Below, piece by piece: positions 42,111-51,523 of a DNA stretch of 64,000 nt. Both the position numbers and the translations under genes were made by a program. Location of the stretch: contig NZ_JAHVJQ010000008.1 in NCBI RefSeq assembly GCF_019801145.1, positions 1 through 64,000 on the forward strand, read 5' to 3'. How positions within the stretch are numbered: the stretch's first letter is position 1; each line of letters begins with the position of its first letter. The notes under the pieces are model-generated. The model was not told where the DNA came from, searched no databases, and saw only the letters and a list, made by a program, of their open reading frames with translations. This DNA is from Leisingera aquaemixtae (GTDB lineage Bacteria > Pseudomonadota > Alphaproteobacteria > Rhodobacterales > Rhodobacteraceae).

Positions 42111-44561
42111 ATGCCTACTATTCAGACCGAAGAGACCACAGGCGGCAAGAAACTTCCGTCCCACGCCAAAGTCGTTGTTATTGGCGGCGGCGTTGTTGGC
42201 TGCTCAATCCTGTTCCACCTTGCAAAATTTGGCTGGAAAGATGCGGTGCTGCTTGAGCGTGACGAGCTGACATCCGGTTCCTCCTGGCACGCGGCCGGGG
42301 GCATCCATACCATCAGCTCTGACCCTAACATCTCGCGCCTGCAGTCATATACGATCAACCTTTATAAAGAAATCGAGGAACTGTCTGGCCAATCCGTCGG
42401 TTTGCATCAGACCGGTGGTTTCTACGCTGCTTCCACCAAGGAATGGTATGACTACCTAAAGGGCGAGCGTTCGAAGGCGCGTTACATGGGCCTGGATCAG
42501 GAATTCATCTCGCCCAAAGAACTGGCCGAGCGTCACCCGCTGATCGATCCGGACCACTATCACGCGGTTCTGTGGGATGCGCAGGACGGCCATCTGGACC
42601 CGTCAGGCACGACATATGCTTTTGCCAAGGCGGCCAAGGCGCATGGCGCACAGTATTTCACCCACTGCGGCGCAACCGGTATGACGCAGCGCCCGGACGG
42701 CAGCTGGGACATCGTCACCCCCAAGGGCACGATCAACGCAGAGCATGTCGTGAACTGCGGCGGTCTGTGGGCGCGTGAGGTGGGTCATATGGCGGGCATT
42801 CAATTGCCGGTTCAGCCGATGGAGCACCATTACCTGATCACTGAGCGCATGGATGAAGTTGTGAACTTCGGTCAGCAACTGCCGCACGGGATCGACTTCG
42901 AGGCCAACGTCTATTGCCGCCAGGAAGGGCAGGGCATGCTGCTGGGCACCTACGAGGCCCAGGCGACCCCGTGGAAAGTCGGCGGGACGCCCTGGGACTT
43001 CGGCCATGAACTGCTGCCGCCGGATCTGGACCGAGTGGCAGACCGCCTGGAAACCGCATTCGAACGTCTCCCGGCGATGGCCAATGCCGGCATCAAGGAT
43101 GTGATCAACGGCCCGTTCACGTTTGGTCCAGACGGCAACCCGCTGATTGGTCCTGTTCCGGGCATGAAGAACTACTGGGTGGCTGTTGGTGTCATGGCGG
43201 GCTTCTGCCAGGGCGGCGGCGTGGGCCTGACCTTGGCGGAGTGGATGATCGACGGCGAACCCTCCATCGATGTCTGGGCGATGGACGTAGCACGGTTTGG
43301 CGAGTTCGCGACACCTGACTGGGGCACCATCAAGTCGTCGGAGAACTACGAACGCCGCTTCGTGATGACCTTCCCGAACGAAACCCTGCCCAAGGGCCGC
43401 AAGCAAAAGACAACTGCGCTCTATGACCGCATGATCGCCAAGGGGGCGGTGATGGACCAGGGGTTCGGCTTGGAACATGTGCTGTGGTTTGCCGACGGTC
43501 CCGAGGATGCGCATGAGGTTCCATCCTTCGAGCGCAACCGGTCGCACGACTATGTCGCGCGGGAAATCAAGGCCGTGCGCGAAGCTGTCGGCGGCATCGA
43601 GATTGCCAACTTTGCCAAGCATGAGTTCAAGGGCGAGGGCGTTCGCGAATACCTGAACCATATCCTGGCCGGTTTTGTCCCCAAACCCGGACGCCTGGCG
43701 CTGACACCGATGCTAACACCGAAGGGCAAGCTTTACGGAGACCTGACCGTGGCTTGTCTGGCCGAGGATCACTTTATGCTGTTCGGTTCTGGCGCGATGC
43801 AGGAGGCGCACCGCCGCTGGTTCGAAAAAGACCTGCCCGCAGGCATTTCCTATGCCAATGTTTCGGACGACTGGCACGGCATCGCCCTGTCAGGCCCGAA
43901 ATCGCGGGAACTGCTTGCCCGGATCACGCGCGACGATGTTTCAGCCGAAGCCTTCAAGTTCCGCGACCTGCGCCAGACTTTTGTCGGCGGCGTGCCGGTG
44001 ATTATCAACCGGATCAGTTTCTCCGGTGAACTGGGTTATGAGATCTACTGCAAGCCGCAGTACCTGATGCGCCTGGCAGACGCCATCGAAGAGGCCGGCG
44101 CGGATCTGGGCTATCGCTGGTACGGCGCACGCGCACTGCTATCGATGCGGCTCGAAAAGGGCTGGGGTGTCTGGACGATGGAATACCGTCCCGACTTTGA
44201 CGCGGTCGAATCCGGGATGGATGTCTTCATCAACTGGCAAAAGGAGTTTGTCGGCAAGGAGGCAACGCTGAAGGCCCGCGAAGGCGGCGTTTCCCAGAAA
44301 CTGGTGACGATGACGATCGACGTTGAGGGGATCGACGTGGCCCATGATGAGGCGATCTTCAAAGATGGTGAGCCGGTCGGTTACGTCAGTTCGGGCGGCT
44401 ATGCACATCATGTCGGAAAGTCGATGGCCATGGGCTACGTTGCGGCCGAGTTCGCGGCTCACGGAACGAAGCTTCAGGTGGAGATCCTTGGCAACCTTTA
44501 CGATGCGCTGGTCTTGGCAGGGCCGGCCTACGACGCCAACGGCGCAAATATGCGTTCCTAA
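42111..44561 (+). CDS. Dimethylglycine/sarcosine dehydrogenase-like flavoprotein
   Basis: An 816-residue fusion. The N-terminal DAO domain binds FAD (VVIGGGVVGCSILFHLAKFG, then SGSSWHAAGGIHT). An FAO_M linker domain follows, and the C-terminal half is a GCV_T folate-binding domain (PEYKL-type region SYANVSDDWHGIALSGPKSR, SFSGELGYEIYCKPQYLM, then GYVSSGGYAHHVGKSMAMGY). Such enzymes demethylate dimethylglycine or sarcosine and pass the one-carbon unit to tetrahydrofolate. Size and order fit the family. It follows the methyltransferase by 172 bp and precedes the AraC-type regulator. Confidence 0.88.
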   Translation: MPTIQTEETTGGKKLPSHAKVVVIGGGVVGCSILFHLAKFGWKDAVLLERDELTSGSSWHAAGGIHTISSDPNISRLQSYTINLYKEIEELSGQSVGLHQTGGFYAASTKEWYDYLKGERSKARYMGLDQEFISPKELAERHPLIDPDHYHAVLWDAQDGHLDPSGTTYAFAKAAKAHGAQYFTHCGATGMTQRPDGSWDIVTPKGTINAEHVVNCGGLWAREVGHMAGIQLPVQPMEHHYLITERMDEVVNFGQQLPHGIDFEANVYCRQEGQGMLLGTYEAQATPWKVGGTPWDFGHELLPPDLDRVADRLETAFERLPAMANAGIKDVINGPFTFGPDGNPLIGPVPGMKNYWVAVGVMAGFCQGGGVGLTLAEWMIDGEPSIDVWAMDVARFGEFATPDWGTIKSSENYERRFVMTFPNETLPKGRKQKTTALYDRMIAKGAVMDQGFGLEHVLWFADGPEDAHEVPSFERNRSHDYVAREIKAVREAVGGIEIANFAKHEFKGEGVREYLNHILAGFVPKPGRLALTPMLTPKGKLYGDLTVACLAEDHFMLFGSGAMQEAHRRWFEKDLPAGISYANVSDDWHGIALSGPKSRELLARITRDDVSAEAFKFRDLRQTFVGGVPVIINRISFSGELGYEIYCKPQYLMRLADAIEEAGADLGYRWYGARALLSMRLEKGWGVWTMEYRPDFDAVESGMDVFINWQKEFVGKEATLKAREGGVSQKLVTMTIDVEGIDVAHDEAIFKDGEPVGYVSSGGYAHHVGKSMAMGYVAAEFAAHGTKLQVEILGNLYDALVLAGPAYDANGANMRS

Positions 44562-44576
44562 TTCGGGGTTAGGACT

Positions 44577-45575
44577 ATGGGGCGGCCAGAGAAAAAAATA
44601 GGCTCGGACCGATGTGAGCCGGTTGAATTGAACCGTTTCGTTTTCTTGCTGATGCCCGGGTTCTCAGCTTTGGACTTGGGATCCGGAATCGACTCTTTGG
44701 CCGCCGCAAACGAAACATCTGGAAAGACGCTTTTTCAGTGGAAAATTGTCAGCGAAACGGGTGACAGTGTCATTTCTTCTTCGGGACTGAATGCAGCAGT
44801 TGACAGTGCTTTGCCTGATGTGCGCCGCGAAGATTGCATCGTTATTTGTTGCGCCTTCAATTCCCAAAATTACCCCAAGTCTGGCAGAACCGCGGCTTGG
44901 TTGCGGCAAGCGGCAAGAATTGGGGCGCAACTTTGCGGACTGGGAGGCGGAGCACTGTTTCTCGCTCGAATTGGCATCGCAAAAGAGGGGCGCATCAGCT
45001 CGCACTGGAGAATGAAACCCATTTTTCAAGAGAGCTTTCTTGAACTGGATCCTGTCTGCACGATTTTTGAAGAAACTGCCAACGTCGTCTCATGTGGTGG
45101 CGGCGTTGCCACTCTGGATCTCTTTTCCGCGCTGATCTGTCAGAAGGCCGGCCCGGAAGCCTCCACTCAAGTCGCTGATCAACTCCTCAGCGCATCTGTT
45201 CGGGATGGGAGCAGTCGCCAGGTTGTGGCCAGTCTCCGGCGCGTCGAATTCAGGAATGAAAAACTGTCAAAGGCAATAGGCTATATGCAGGAATGCTTGG
45301 AGGATCCTGTTTCGCCGTCAATCATCGCTGAACAGGTTGGTATTTCGACGCGGCAGCTCGAAAGGCTTTTCAGCCAGCATTTGGGAAACAGCCCAAAGAG
45401 TTATATGACGGTTCTCAGGCTCGAGAGAGCGCGCGCGCTTTTGCAGCAAACGCAGATGCGCGTGATCGATGTCGCGACTGCCTGCGGTTTCTCATCGGTC
45501 AGCCACTTCTCGAAACACTACAAGAGGCAATTTGGCATCACTCCCCGTTTCGAAAAGGCCGTGCTCGCACACTAA
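44577..45575 (+). CDS. GlxA/GbdR-like AraC-family regulator
   Basis: A 332-residue regulator. The N-terminal half is a DJ-1/PfpI-like class I amidotransferase fold (FVFLLMPGFSALDLGSGIDS, then CGLGGGALFLARIG). The C-terminal half is an AraC DNA-binding domain with two HTHs (PSIIAEQVGISTRQLERLFS and VIDVATACGFSSVSHFSKHY). GbdR and CdhR, which respond to glycine betaine or dimethylglycine and to carnitine, share this architecture. Directly following the two demethylation genes, it is their likely activator. Confidence 0.88.
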   Translation: MGRPEKKIGSDRCEPVELNRFVFLLMPGFSALDLGSGIDSLAAANETSGKTLFQWKIVSETGDSVISSSGLNAAVDSALPDVRREDCIVICCAFNSQNYPKSGRTAAWLRQAARIGAQLCGLGGGALFLARIGIAKEGRISSHWRMKPIFQESFLELDPVCTIFEETANVVSCGGGVATLDLFSALICQKAGPEASTQVADQLLSASVRDGSSRQVVASLRRVEFRNEKLSKAIGYMQECLEDPVSPSIIAEQVGISTRQLERLFSQHLGNSPKSYMTVLRLERARALLQQTQMRVIDVATACGFSSVSHFSKHYKRQFGITPRFEKAVLAH

Positions 45576-45818
45576 ATTCAGACTGCGGCAATGGGACCAA
45601 ATCAGGCCAAGCTGGTCACAGCGCAGCTGTGTGGTACCATCGCGATTAAACGCGGAAGGTGCCTTACTCCAATGAGCCCAGCCATAGACCTCGCTGCCTG
45701 CTCAACAACTCCAAGGTCAGAAACGGCCTCCGCGGACCGCTCGTTCTACGGCCAGTAGTTGTTACGCAGCCAAGTCTAAAGCGGCGAAACCAATGGTGCA
45801 GGATTAATGGGTCCTAAC

Positions 45819-46514
45819 CTAAGTCCTGGCCGCTTCAAACGCTTGCCATGCTTCCTCGAATGCGTCGAAGTCGAACCCAGGCTTGCGCGCAGGCTTCAGG
45901 ATCAGTTTCTCTGTTTCGAGCAGATTGAGGATGGCCTGTTCGAGATCACCCAACACCTTTGGGGGGATCACCAGTGCGCCGTGACGGTCCGCATGCACCA
46001 GATCGCCGTCATTGATTTCCAGGCCGAAGATGTTGACGGGTGTTCCGACTTCCTTGACGTGTACGAACCCGTGGCTGGGGCCAATGGAGCCAGCAACAAC
46101 CGGGAAGCCCTCGGGCAGATCGCCCAGATCCCGCATCACGCCGTTGGTCAGCGCGCCGTTGATGCCGAAGCCTTTATGCACGGTGGTGTTGATCTCGCCC
46201 CAGTAGGCGCCGATGCAATGGGGGAAGTCCAGATCCTCGACCACGGTGATCGAAGGCCCGGTGCCGAGAGCCATGTGCCGGTAGTAGTCCATGCGGCGCT
46301 TGCGGATCACTTCGGGCGGTTCTTCCGGCGGGTTCACCGCGGCAATCTTGGCGGTGCGGGCATAGCCCACCATGGCGCCGGCATCCGGGTCCGAACACAG
46401 CATGGTGCCGCGGGTGAAGGCGTTGAAACCGCGCTTTCCCTCAGCCACTTCGATGGCGTTGCAGACGGTGGGCGTGTCGACCTTATTCAGCAGGTTTAGC
46501 AGCGATGGTTTCAT
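45819..46514 (-). CDS. RraA/HMG-aldolase family protein
   Basis: A 231-residue member of the RraA-like family, which includes class II 4-hydroxy-4-methyl-2-oxoglutarate/oxaloacetate lyases. KGFGINGALTNGVMRDLGDL contains the G-x-x-R-D active-site element and INDGDLVHADRHGALVIPPK the D-x-x-x-A-D metal element. A retro-aldol or oxaloacetate decarboxylation is the likely chemistry. The RNase E inhibitor role of true RraA is unlikely in a catabolic operon. It is the last gene of the long leftward run and overlaps the hydrolase stop by 4 bp. Confidence 0.82.
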   Translation of the reverse strand: MKPSLLNLLNKVDTPTVCNAIEVAEGKRGFNAFTRGTMLCSDPDAGAMVGYARTAKIAAVNPPEEPPEVIRKRRMDYYRHMALGTGPSITVVEDLDFPHCIGAYWGEINTTVHKGFGINGALTNGVMRDLGDLPEGFPVVAGSIGPSHGFVHVKEVGTPVNIFGLEINDGDLVHADRHGALVIPPKVLGDLEQAILNLLETEKLILKPARKPGFDFDAFEEAWQAFEAART

Positions 46515-47206
46515 ATCGTCTCCAGCCAGCGGTTCAGTGCCGCCGTGGTTTGTTCAGGTTGTTCCAGAACCGGCAGATGGCCGGCGTTTCCGATGATTTC
46601 CAGCCGGCTTTGCGGCATCAATTCGTGCATCAGCTCATGCCGGGTGACGGGGCAGGGGATGTCGTCGCGACCGCACAGCACCAGCGCCGGGCCGGTGAAG
46701 GCGCGCAGCGTTTCGCATTGGTCGATGCGGTCGCGCAAGGCTGTGGACTGATTGATGAAAACGTCCGGACCCAGATCCAAGGCCATGTCCATGCACAGAT
46801 CAAGGATCGCGGCCCGGTTGGGCCCTTCCGTCAAGTAGTTCGGCTTCATCTCCTCGGCCATCACCCGGCGCAGCCCGCCTTGGCGGACGGCTTCGATCTG
46901 CGGCGCGCGGCGGGCCTTGACCTCATCCCTTTCGGCTAGCGGGTTGGTGTCCATCAGCGCCAAGCCTGCGATCCGCTCTGGCGCCTGGCGGAGGATTTCC
47001 ATCGCCAGGATGCCGCCCATCGACAGGCCCGCCAGTGCAAAGCGCGGCGGCGCGTAAGAGAGCAGCTCCGCTGCCAGCGCCACCATTGTGCCATGACCGC
47101 CGATTGGCGCGGTCACGATCGGAACGCTGCCGGACAGCGCCGCAATCTGCGGGTTGAACAGCCGCGCATCGCACATCATACCGGGGATCAGGACAAGCGG
47201 TGTCAT
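46511..47206 (-). CDS. Alpha/beta-fold hydrolase
   Basis: A 231-residue serine hydrolase. LVLIPGMMCDARLFNPQIAA carries the oxyanion-hole region, LAGLSMGGILAMEIL the nucleophile elbow G-x-S-x-G with its serine, ALVLCGRDDIPCPV the acid and IGNAGHLPVLEQPEQT the histidine. The length is short but complete. It overlaps both neighbours by 4 bp, so it is translated with the MetE-like and RraA-like proteins. It probably opens an ester or lactone in the pathway. Confidence 0.85.
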   Translation of the reverse strand: MTPLVLIPGMMCDARLFNPQIAALSGSVPIVTAPIGGHGTMVALAAELLSYAPPRFALAGLSMGGILAMEILRQAPERIAGLALMDTNPLAERDEVKARRAPQIEAVRQGGLRRVMAEEMKPNYLTEGPNRAAILDLCMDMALDLGPDVFINQSTALRDRIDQCETLRAFTGPALVLCGRDDIPCPVTRHELMHELMPQSRLEIIGNAGHLPVLEQPEQTTAALNRWLETI

Positions 47207-48324
47207 TTGACGCGCCGTGCCCCCTCCGACAGTGCGGCGAGCTTGGCATAGGCGATGTCCGGGTCCACTGCGCCAAAGCCTGCAAAGGTACCAAAGCCGC
47301 AGTCCGAGCCCGCGATCACCCGGTCAGAGCCGACGATTTCGGTAAATCTTTCAATGCGCTGCGCGACCAGTTCCGGGTGTTCTACAAAATTGGTGGTAGT
47401 ATCTACCACGCCGGGCACCAGCACCTTGTCCTCCGGGATCTCTGCCTTGCGGTCGTGGAACACGGTCCATTCATGGGCGTGGCGCGGATTGGAGGTTTCA
47501 AACAGAACATAGCGCGATTTGGTGTTCATCAGAGTGGTGAACACTGTGTCCATCGGAATGTCACAGCAATGCGGGCCTTCGTAGTTGCCCCAGCAGATAT
47601 GCACCCGGACGCGCTCCTGCGGCACGTTTTGCAGCGCGTGGTTCAACGCCTCCACATGCATGTCTGCGATCTTGATGAACTCCGCGTCGGACAAGTCATT
47701 GAACAGCATGTGCCGCGACAGTGCCAGGTCGGGGCAGTCCAGCTGCAGATCCAGCCCGGCGGCCACGATGGTCTCATATTCAGCCTTCATCGCATCGGCC
47801 AGCGCGGCCAGGTACGCCTCGCGTGTGGGATAGAAATCGTTCTGCAAAAACAGCGAGATGACCCCGGGCGACGCCGCGTTTATGAAGCCGCGTTCCATGC
47901 CGTGCTCTGCCATGGCAGTCTTGAGGTTGGCGATGTCCTTTTCCAGCTCAGCCTGGCCCTTGGAGCGCACGTCGCTGGTACACATGGGGCGGGCATATTG
48001 CGGCGTGCCGCCGTCGTCTGCCAGCCGTTGCAGGAAGCCCGGAAACATCTTCAGATCGGCAGGCGCATTGCGCGGGCTGTCGCCGGAAAAGCCGGTGTAG
48101 CGGTCCTTGACGTAGGTGGCATAGGAGATCTTGGAGCTCTCGCCGTCGCTGACGATATCTACCCCCGCGGCAACCTGTTTGCGGACAGTTTCAGAAACGG
48201 CAGCCGACATGCAGGCGTCGAATTCCGCTTGGTCAAAAGGCTCCTTCCGCTCGCGGGCGAAGATGAAATCCACGACTTCCCGGGTCCGGGGCAGCGAGCC
48301 TACATGGGTTGTCTTGACCATCAT
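47203..48324 (-). CDS. MetE C-terminal-like zinc protein
   Basis: A 373-residue protein of the cobalamin-independent methionine synthase II-like family (UROD/MetE barrel). It lacks the N-terminal MetE domain. The zinc ligands appear conserved: His and Cys in RVHICWGNYEGPH, Glu in LFETSNPRHAHEW and Cys in GSDCGFGTFAG. Family members activate a thiol for alkyl transfer or related chemistry; their roles outside methionine synthesis are mostly undefined. In this cluster it could act on a methyl or thio substituent of the substrate. GGGAG precedes the ATG pair at the start. Confidence 0.8.
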   Translation of the reverse strand: MMVKTTHVGSLPRTREVVDFIFARERKEPFDQAEFDACMSAAVSETVRKQVAAGVDIVSDGESSKISYATYVKDRYTGFSGDSPRNAPADLKMFPGFLQRLADDGGTPQYARPMCTSDVRSKGQAELEKDIANLKTAMAEHGMERGFINAASPGVISLFLQNDFYPTREAYLAALADAMKAEYETIVAAGLDLQLDCPDLALSRHMLFNDLSDAEFIKIADMHVEALNHALQNVPQERVRVHICWGNYEGPHCCDIPMDTVFTTLMNTKSRYVLFETSNPRHAHEWTVFHDRKAEIPEDKVLVPGVVDTTTNFVEHPELVAQRIERFTEIVGSDRVIAGSDCGFGTFAGFGAVDPDIAYAKLAALSEGARRVK

Positions 48325-48416
48325 CCAATCTCCCTAATTTCAGGGCGGTGCCATGCGTACACTCCCTGTACACCCCCTGTGCAGCGGACGGCGCCGCACA
48401 GGAGGAATTTCGGTCA

Positions 48417-49376
48417 TCAGCCCTGCCAGGTGGCGCCGGCAGGATCGTCGGTTGCGGTGATGCGGTAGAGGCCCGCGTTCCCGGTCATCGACGGTTCGGC
48501 GCTGTAGCTTTCGCCAGGCAGCACCAGCGCGGTGTCGCCGTTGGACAGGGTGGTCTCGACCTCGTCGATGGTGATCCGCCAATGGCCGCTGGCGGGCATC
48601 AGAACCACCGGCTTTTCCGCCTTGACCTGATCCGCCACGGCAGAGCCGCGGGCCAGGAAATCGACCTCAAAGCCCGGCTTGTCCTTGATCAGGCCGTTCT
48701 CGCCGATAACCACAGCAGGTTTGTCCGCCGCCAGCGCCATCAGGTCCCAGTAGCGGGCGACGTATTTGCCAACGACGTCCTCGACCGGGACCTCGGGGTA
48801 GGCCTTCAGCTGCTCTTCGGTCAGCACCGGCATCGGTTGCACGTTGTGCGGCAGTTCCTGGCCCTTCTTGCTGTCATACAGCACGCCATTGTTACCCAGC
48901 ATCAGGCCGTGGGCCTGCGCGTCCTGGATCACCTGCGGCGCCCAGGTGACGCCGCCGCCGGCATCGTCACCGCCAAGGATCGACATGATCATGCCGTAGT
49001 CCTGGCCGACGTTTTCAAAGCCGCGGAAGATGCCGGTGGGGATGTTGAAGATATCGCCTTCCTCGGCGATGAACTCACCCGCAGTTCCGTAGCGGCCCCA
49101 GAAGAAGCGCCAGCGGCCCTTGGCGACAAAGAACACTTCGGCGGTGGTGTGGCTGTGCAGCGAGTTGCGGCATTTCGGCGGCTGGCCCGCGGCGCCGATG
49201 TTGAAGCCGATCTTGTCGGTGATGTGGACATGCTGGTCCGGGCTTTCACTGACGCCACCGCCGATGATGGTGAAGTTTTCCTTCTGGTCGGAGCCCGGGG
49301 TGTGGGCGTCGATGAAGGCGGTCTTACAGGGTTTCAATTCGCCGTAGCGGACGATGCGTTCTTGGATGGTGCTCAT
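48417..49376 (-). CDS. Two-domain cupin protein
   Basis: A 319-residue protein with two cupin-like halves. The first, at about 60-130, has NSLHSHTTAEVFFVAKGRWR and EGDIFNIPTGIFRGFEN, with H-x-H and E metal ligands. The second, at about 240-300, has PVVLMPASGHWRITIDEV and NGDTALVLPGESYSAEP without obvious metal ligands. The layout resembles bicupin dioxygenases and isomerases. The reaction is unknown. It lies between the SnoaL-like and MetE-like genes in the same direction. Confidence 0.75.
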   Translation of the reverse strand: MSTIQERIVRYGELKPCKTAFIDAHTPGSDQKENFTIIGGGVSESPDQHVHITDKIGFNIGAAGQPPKCRNSLHSHTTAEVFFVAKGRWRFFWGRYGTAGEFIAEEGDIFNIPTGIFRGFENVGQDYGMIMSILGGDDAGGGVTWAPQVIQDAQAHGLMLGNNGVLYDSKKGQELPHNVQPMPVLTEEQLKAYPEVPVEDVVGKYVARYWDLMALAADKPAVVIGENGLIKDKPGFEVDFLARGSAVADQVKAEKPVVLMPASGHWRITIDEVETTLSNGDTALVLPGESYSAEPSMTGNAGLYRITATDDPAGATWQG

Positions 49377-49532
49377 ATCTCGTATCCTCTTGAAATCTGG
49401 TTTGAAACGGCTGAGTCAGCGCCCGCAACCGGGCGGGTGGTTGTTCAGCCGCCGTGCGCGCAGGCTGGCGCGGTGGGCGTGATACCGCCGGGCCGCCTGA
49501 CTGGCGTTCAGAGGAGAGGCACCGGGCCGCAT

Positions 49533-50507
49533 TCAGAGATCGCCGGTCTGCAGCAGGATCTGTTTCCAGACCGAGGTTTCGTCAAACAGTGCGTATTCGC
49601 GGCGCAGTCCCCAGGGGCCGAATTCGGCGTGGCTGGCGCCCAGCACGAAGACCTCGGCGCCGGTCGGTTTGCCGAAGACGCCCCAGCCGTCGTGCTTGCC
49701 ATGCAGCGTCCAGCGCAACGCAGCGCGGGGCGGCATCATTGGATCGTCGCGGCCGATCTGGTGGTGGATCTTGAACTCGGCGTTCGGGAAGGAGGCGCGC
49801 AGCCCCATCCAGAAGCGGTCCACCGGACCCCAGCTGTGGCCGGTGATACCACCGGGATATTCCGACTGCACTGCACGGTCGTATTCGGATTCAATCGCGC
49901 GCATGTCGGCATTCATGATCCGCGTCAGGATATCGGCGTATTTCTGGCCCCATTCATTGTCGTTGCCGTTGCCTTTGTAAGGGCCGGGTTGCTCGTTGGC
50001 GGGGGTATAGGGCTGCACGCAAGCCTCGGGGCCGCCCTCGCGCGCGATCAGATCGCGGGCGTATTCCTTGGGGTCCCAGCCCATCTGGCGCACGATGGCA
50101 CCCTGGTCGCGGATCAGCCATTCATCATTGATCTGGTTGTTGATCGCGTGACAGTCGGCCAGGATGCGGTAGGTGAGCTTCTTGCCGGTTGCCTTGCCGT
50201 AGACCCCGTCGCCCAGGTGCGTCGCGGTTGAGAGCAGCCGGTGCGAGGACAGCATGCCCTCCTCGGGCGTACCGGACCAGATCACGTCCTCGCCCAGAAG
50301 GGTGCGGTCGGGGAATTCGGCCAGGGTTGCCATGGTGGCGGCGATCACGCCCTGATTGCCGACAACAACCGAAGCCGGCGAACGCACGACGATATCGGGC
50401 GCGTAGTAATCATGCAGCGTGGAGATGCCGCGATCTTCCCAGATTTCCTTGGTAATGCCAATGATGTAATCGGGGAAATCCTTGAATTTAGGGTCAAATC
50501 CCTTCAT
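49533..50507 (-). CDS. SnoaL/NTF2-like protein (two-domain, cluster copy 3)
   Basis: A 324-residue protein with two NTF2-like cone domains in tandem. The first contains ISTLHDYYAPDIVVRSPASV, the second RAIESEYDRAVQSEYPGGIT and WMGLRASFPNAEFKIHHQIG. SnoaL-type folds serve as cyclases, hydratases, isomerases or binding proteins. The ATG at 50507 is chosen because it overlaps the LacI stop (ATGA); one 9 bp upstream is possible. It is one of four such proteins encoded in this cluster. Confidence 0.72.
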   Translation of the reverse strand: MKGFDPKFKDFPDYIIGITKEIWEDRGISTLHDYYAPDIVVRSPASVVVGNQGVIAATMATLAEFPDRTLLGEDVIWSGTPEEGMLSSHRLLSTATHLGDGVYGKATGKKLTYRILADCHAINNQINDEWLIRDQGAIVRQMGWDPKEYARDLIAREGGPEACVQPYTPANEQPGPYKGNGNDNEWGQKYADILTRIMNADMRAIESEYDRAVQSEYPGGITGHSWGPVDRFWMGLRASFPNAEFKIHHQIGRDDPMMPPRAALRWTLHGKHDGWGVFGKPTGAEVFVLGASHAEFGPWGLRREYALFDETSVWKQILLQTGDL

Positions 50508-51523
50508 GTCTTCCATCCTTCAGGTATGCGGGCCGAGCCGCGAACGATAAGAGGGCCGTCGATCTCGACCCGGCGCGGCCCGGCGTCGGGGCCTTCGATC
50601 TTGGCGAGGAGAATATCGACGGTTTCCGCCACCATGCGGTTGGCAGGCTGCCGCACGGTTGTGAGGTTGTAAGTGGGCCAGGAGGCAACGGTGACATCGT
50701 CGTAGCCAATGACGGAAACGTCGTCCGGCACACTGAGGCCGAGCTCGAAGCGCAGGGTGTCCATCACGGCGATGGCCATGTGGTCATTGGCCACAAAGAC
50801 CGCATCCGGCGGGTCGTTTGCAAACATGCGGCGGGTGGCGGCCTGGGCTTCTTCGGTGACGAAATTGCCGACCTCGCGGGCATGCAGCGTCTTGCCGGCG
50901 GCGCCCAGTTCGGCGGTAAAGCCGGCCTCCCGGTCGCGCTGGGTCGAGGCGCCCTCCCAGCCGGCGATATAGCCGATTTTCTCGTGGCCGCCTGCCAGCA
51001 GGAACTCCGCCGCCTTGCGCCCGCCGGCGATATTGTCGGAGGTCACGGCCGACATCGACGGGTCGTCCTGCGCGCGGTTGAACAGCACCATCGGCACGCC
51101 GGCTGTCTGGCAGCGGGCGGAGAGGTCGGAGGAGAGCGCAACCGAGGCCGCGATGATGCCGTCGACCTGGAAATCCAGGATCTCCTCGACCACGCGGTCG
51201 ATGTTGCCCGCAGCGTGCGACGCCAGGAAGACCAGAACGTGGTAGCCGCGGTCTTGCAGCGCGTTGGTCAGTTTTTCGAGTGCCTCGGGGTAATACTGGT
51301 TGTTCAGATAGGCAACGACCAGCCCGATGATGCCGCTTTTTCCGGACACCATTGCGCGGGCGAGCACGTTCGGCCGGTAGCCGAGCTCCTCGGCCGCTTT
51401 GCGGACTTTCTCGATCGTTTTCTTAGAGGCGGACGCGCCAGGGGTGAACACCCGGCTGACCGCAGATTGGCTGACACCCGCCAGGCGGGCGACGTCCATT
51501 GAGGTGACCTTGCTTGCTCCCAT
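50504..51523 (-). CDS. LacI-family transcriptional regulator
   Basis: A 339-residue regulator. VTSMDVARLAGVSQSAVSRV is the LacI HTH and SKKTIEKVRKAAEELGYRPN the hinge approach, followed by a periplasmic-binding-protein-like effector domain (GIIGLVVAYLNNQYYPEALE, NDHMAIAVMDTLRFELGLSV). ATG 51523 is set by a one-base overlap with the SDR stop (TGATG). It lies inside the catabolic run, so it is likely autoregulated. The two LacI-type palindromes between the divergent arms, near 59784 and 59839, are its probable targets. Confidence 0.92.
   Translation of the reverse strand: MGASKVTSMDVARLAGVSQSAVSRVFTPGASASKKTIEKVRKAAEELGYRPNVLARAMVSGKSGIIGLVVAYLNNQYYPEALEKLTNALQDRGYHVLVFLASHAAGNIDRVVEEILDFQVDGIIAASVALSSDLSARCQTAGVPMVLFNRAQDDPSMSAVTSDNIAGGRKAAEFLLAGGHEKIGYIAGWEGASTQRDREAGFTAELGAAGKTLHAREVGNFVTEEAQAATRRMFANDPPDAVFVANDHMAIAVMDTLRFELGLSVPDDVSVIGYDDVTVASWPTYNLTTVRQPANRMVAETVDILLAKIEGPDAGPRRVEIDGPLIVRGSARIPEGWKT

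Noticed and set aside
48348-50231. Forward frame of 627 codons
   Set aside because: It is antisense to the cupin and SnoaL-like genes, which have recognisable domains and coupled starts; high GC produces such open shadows.
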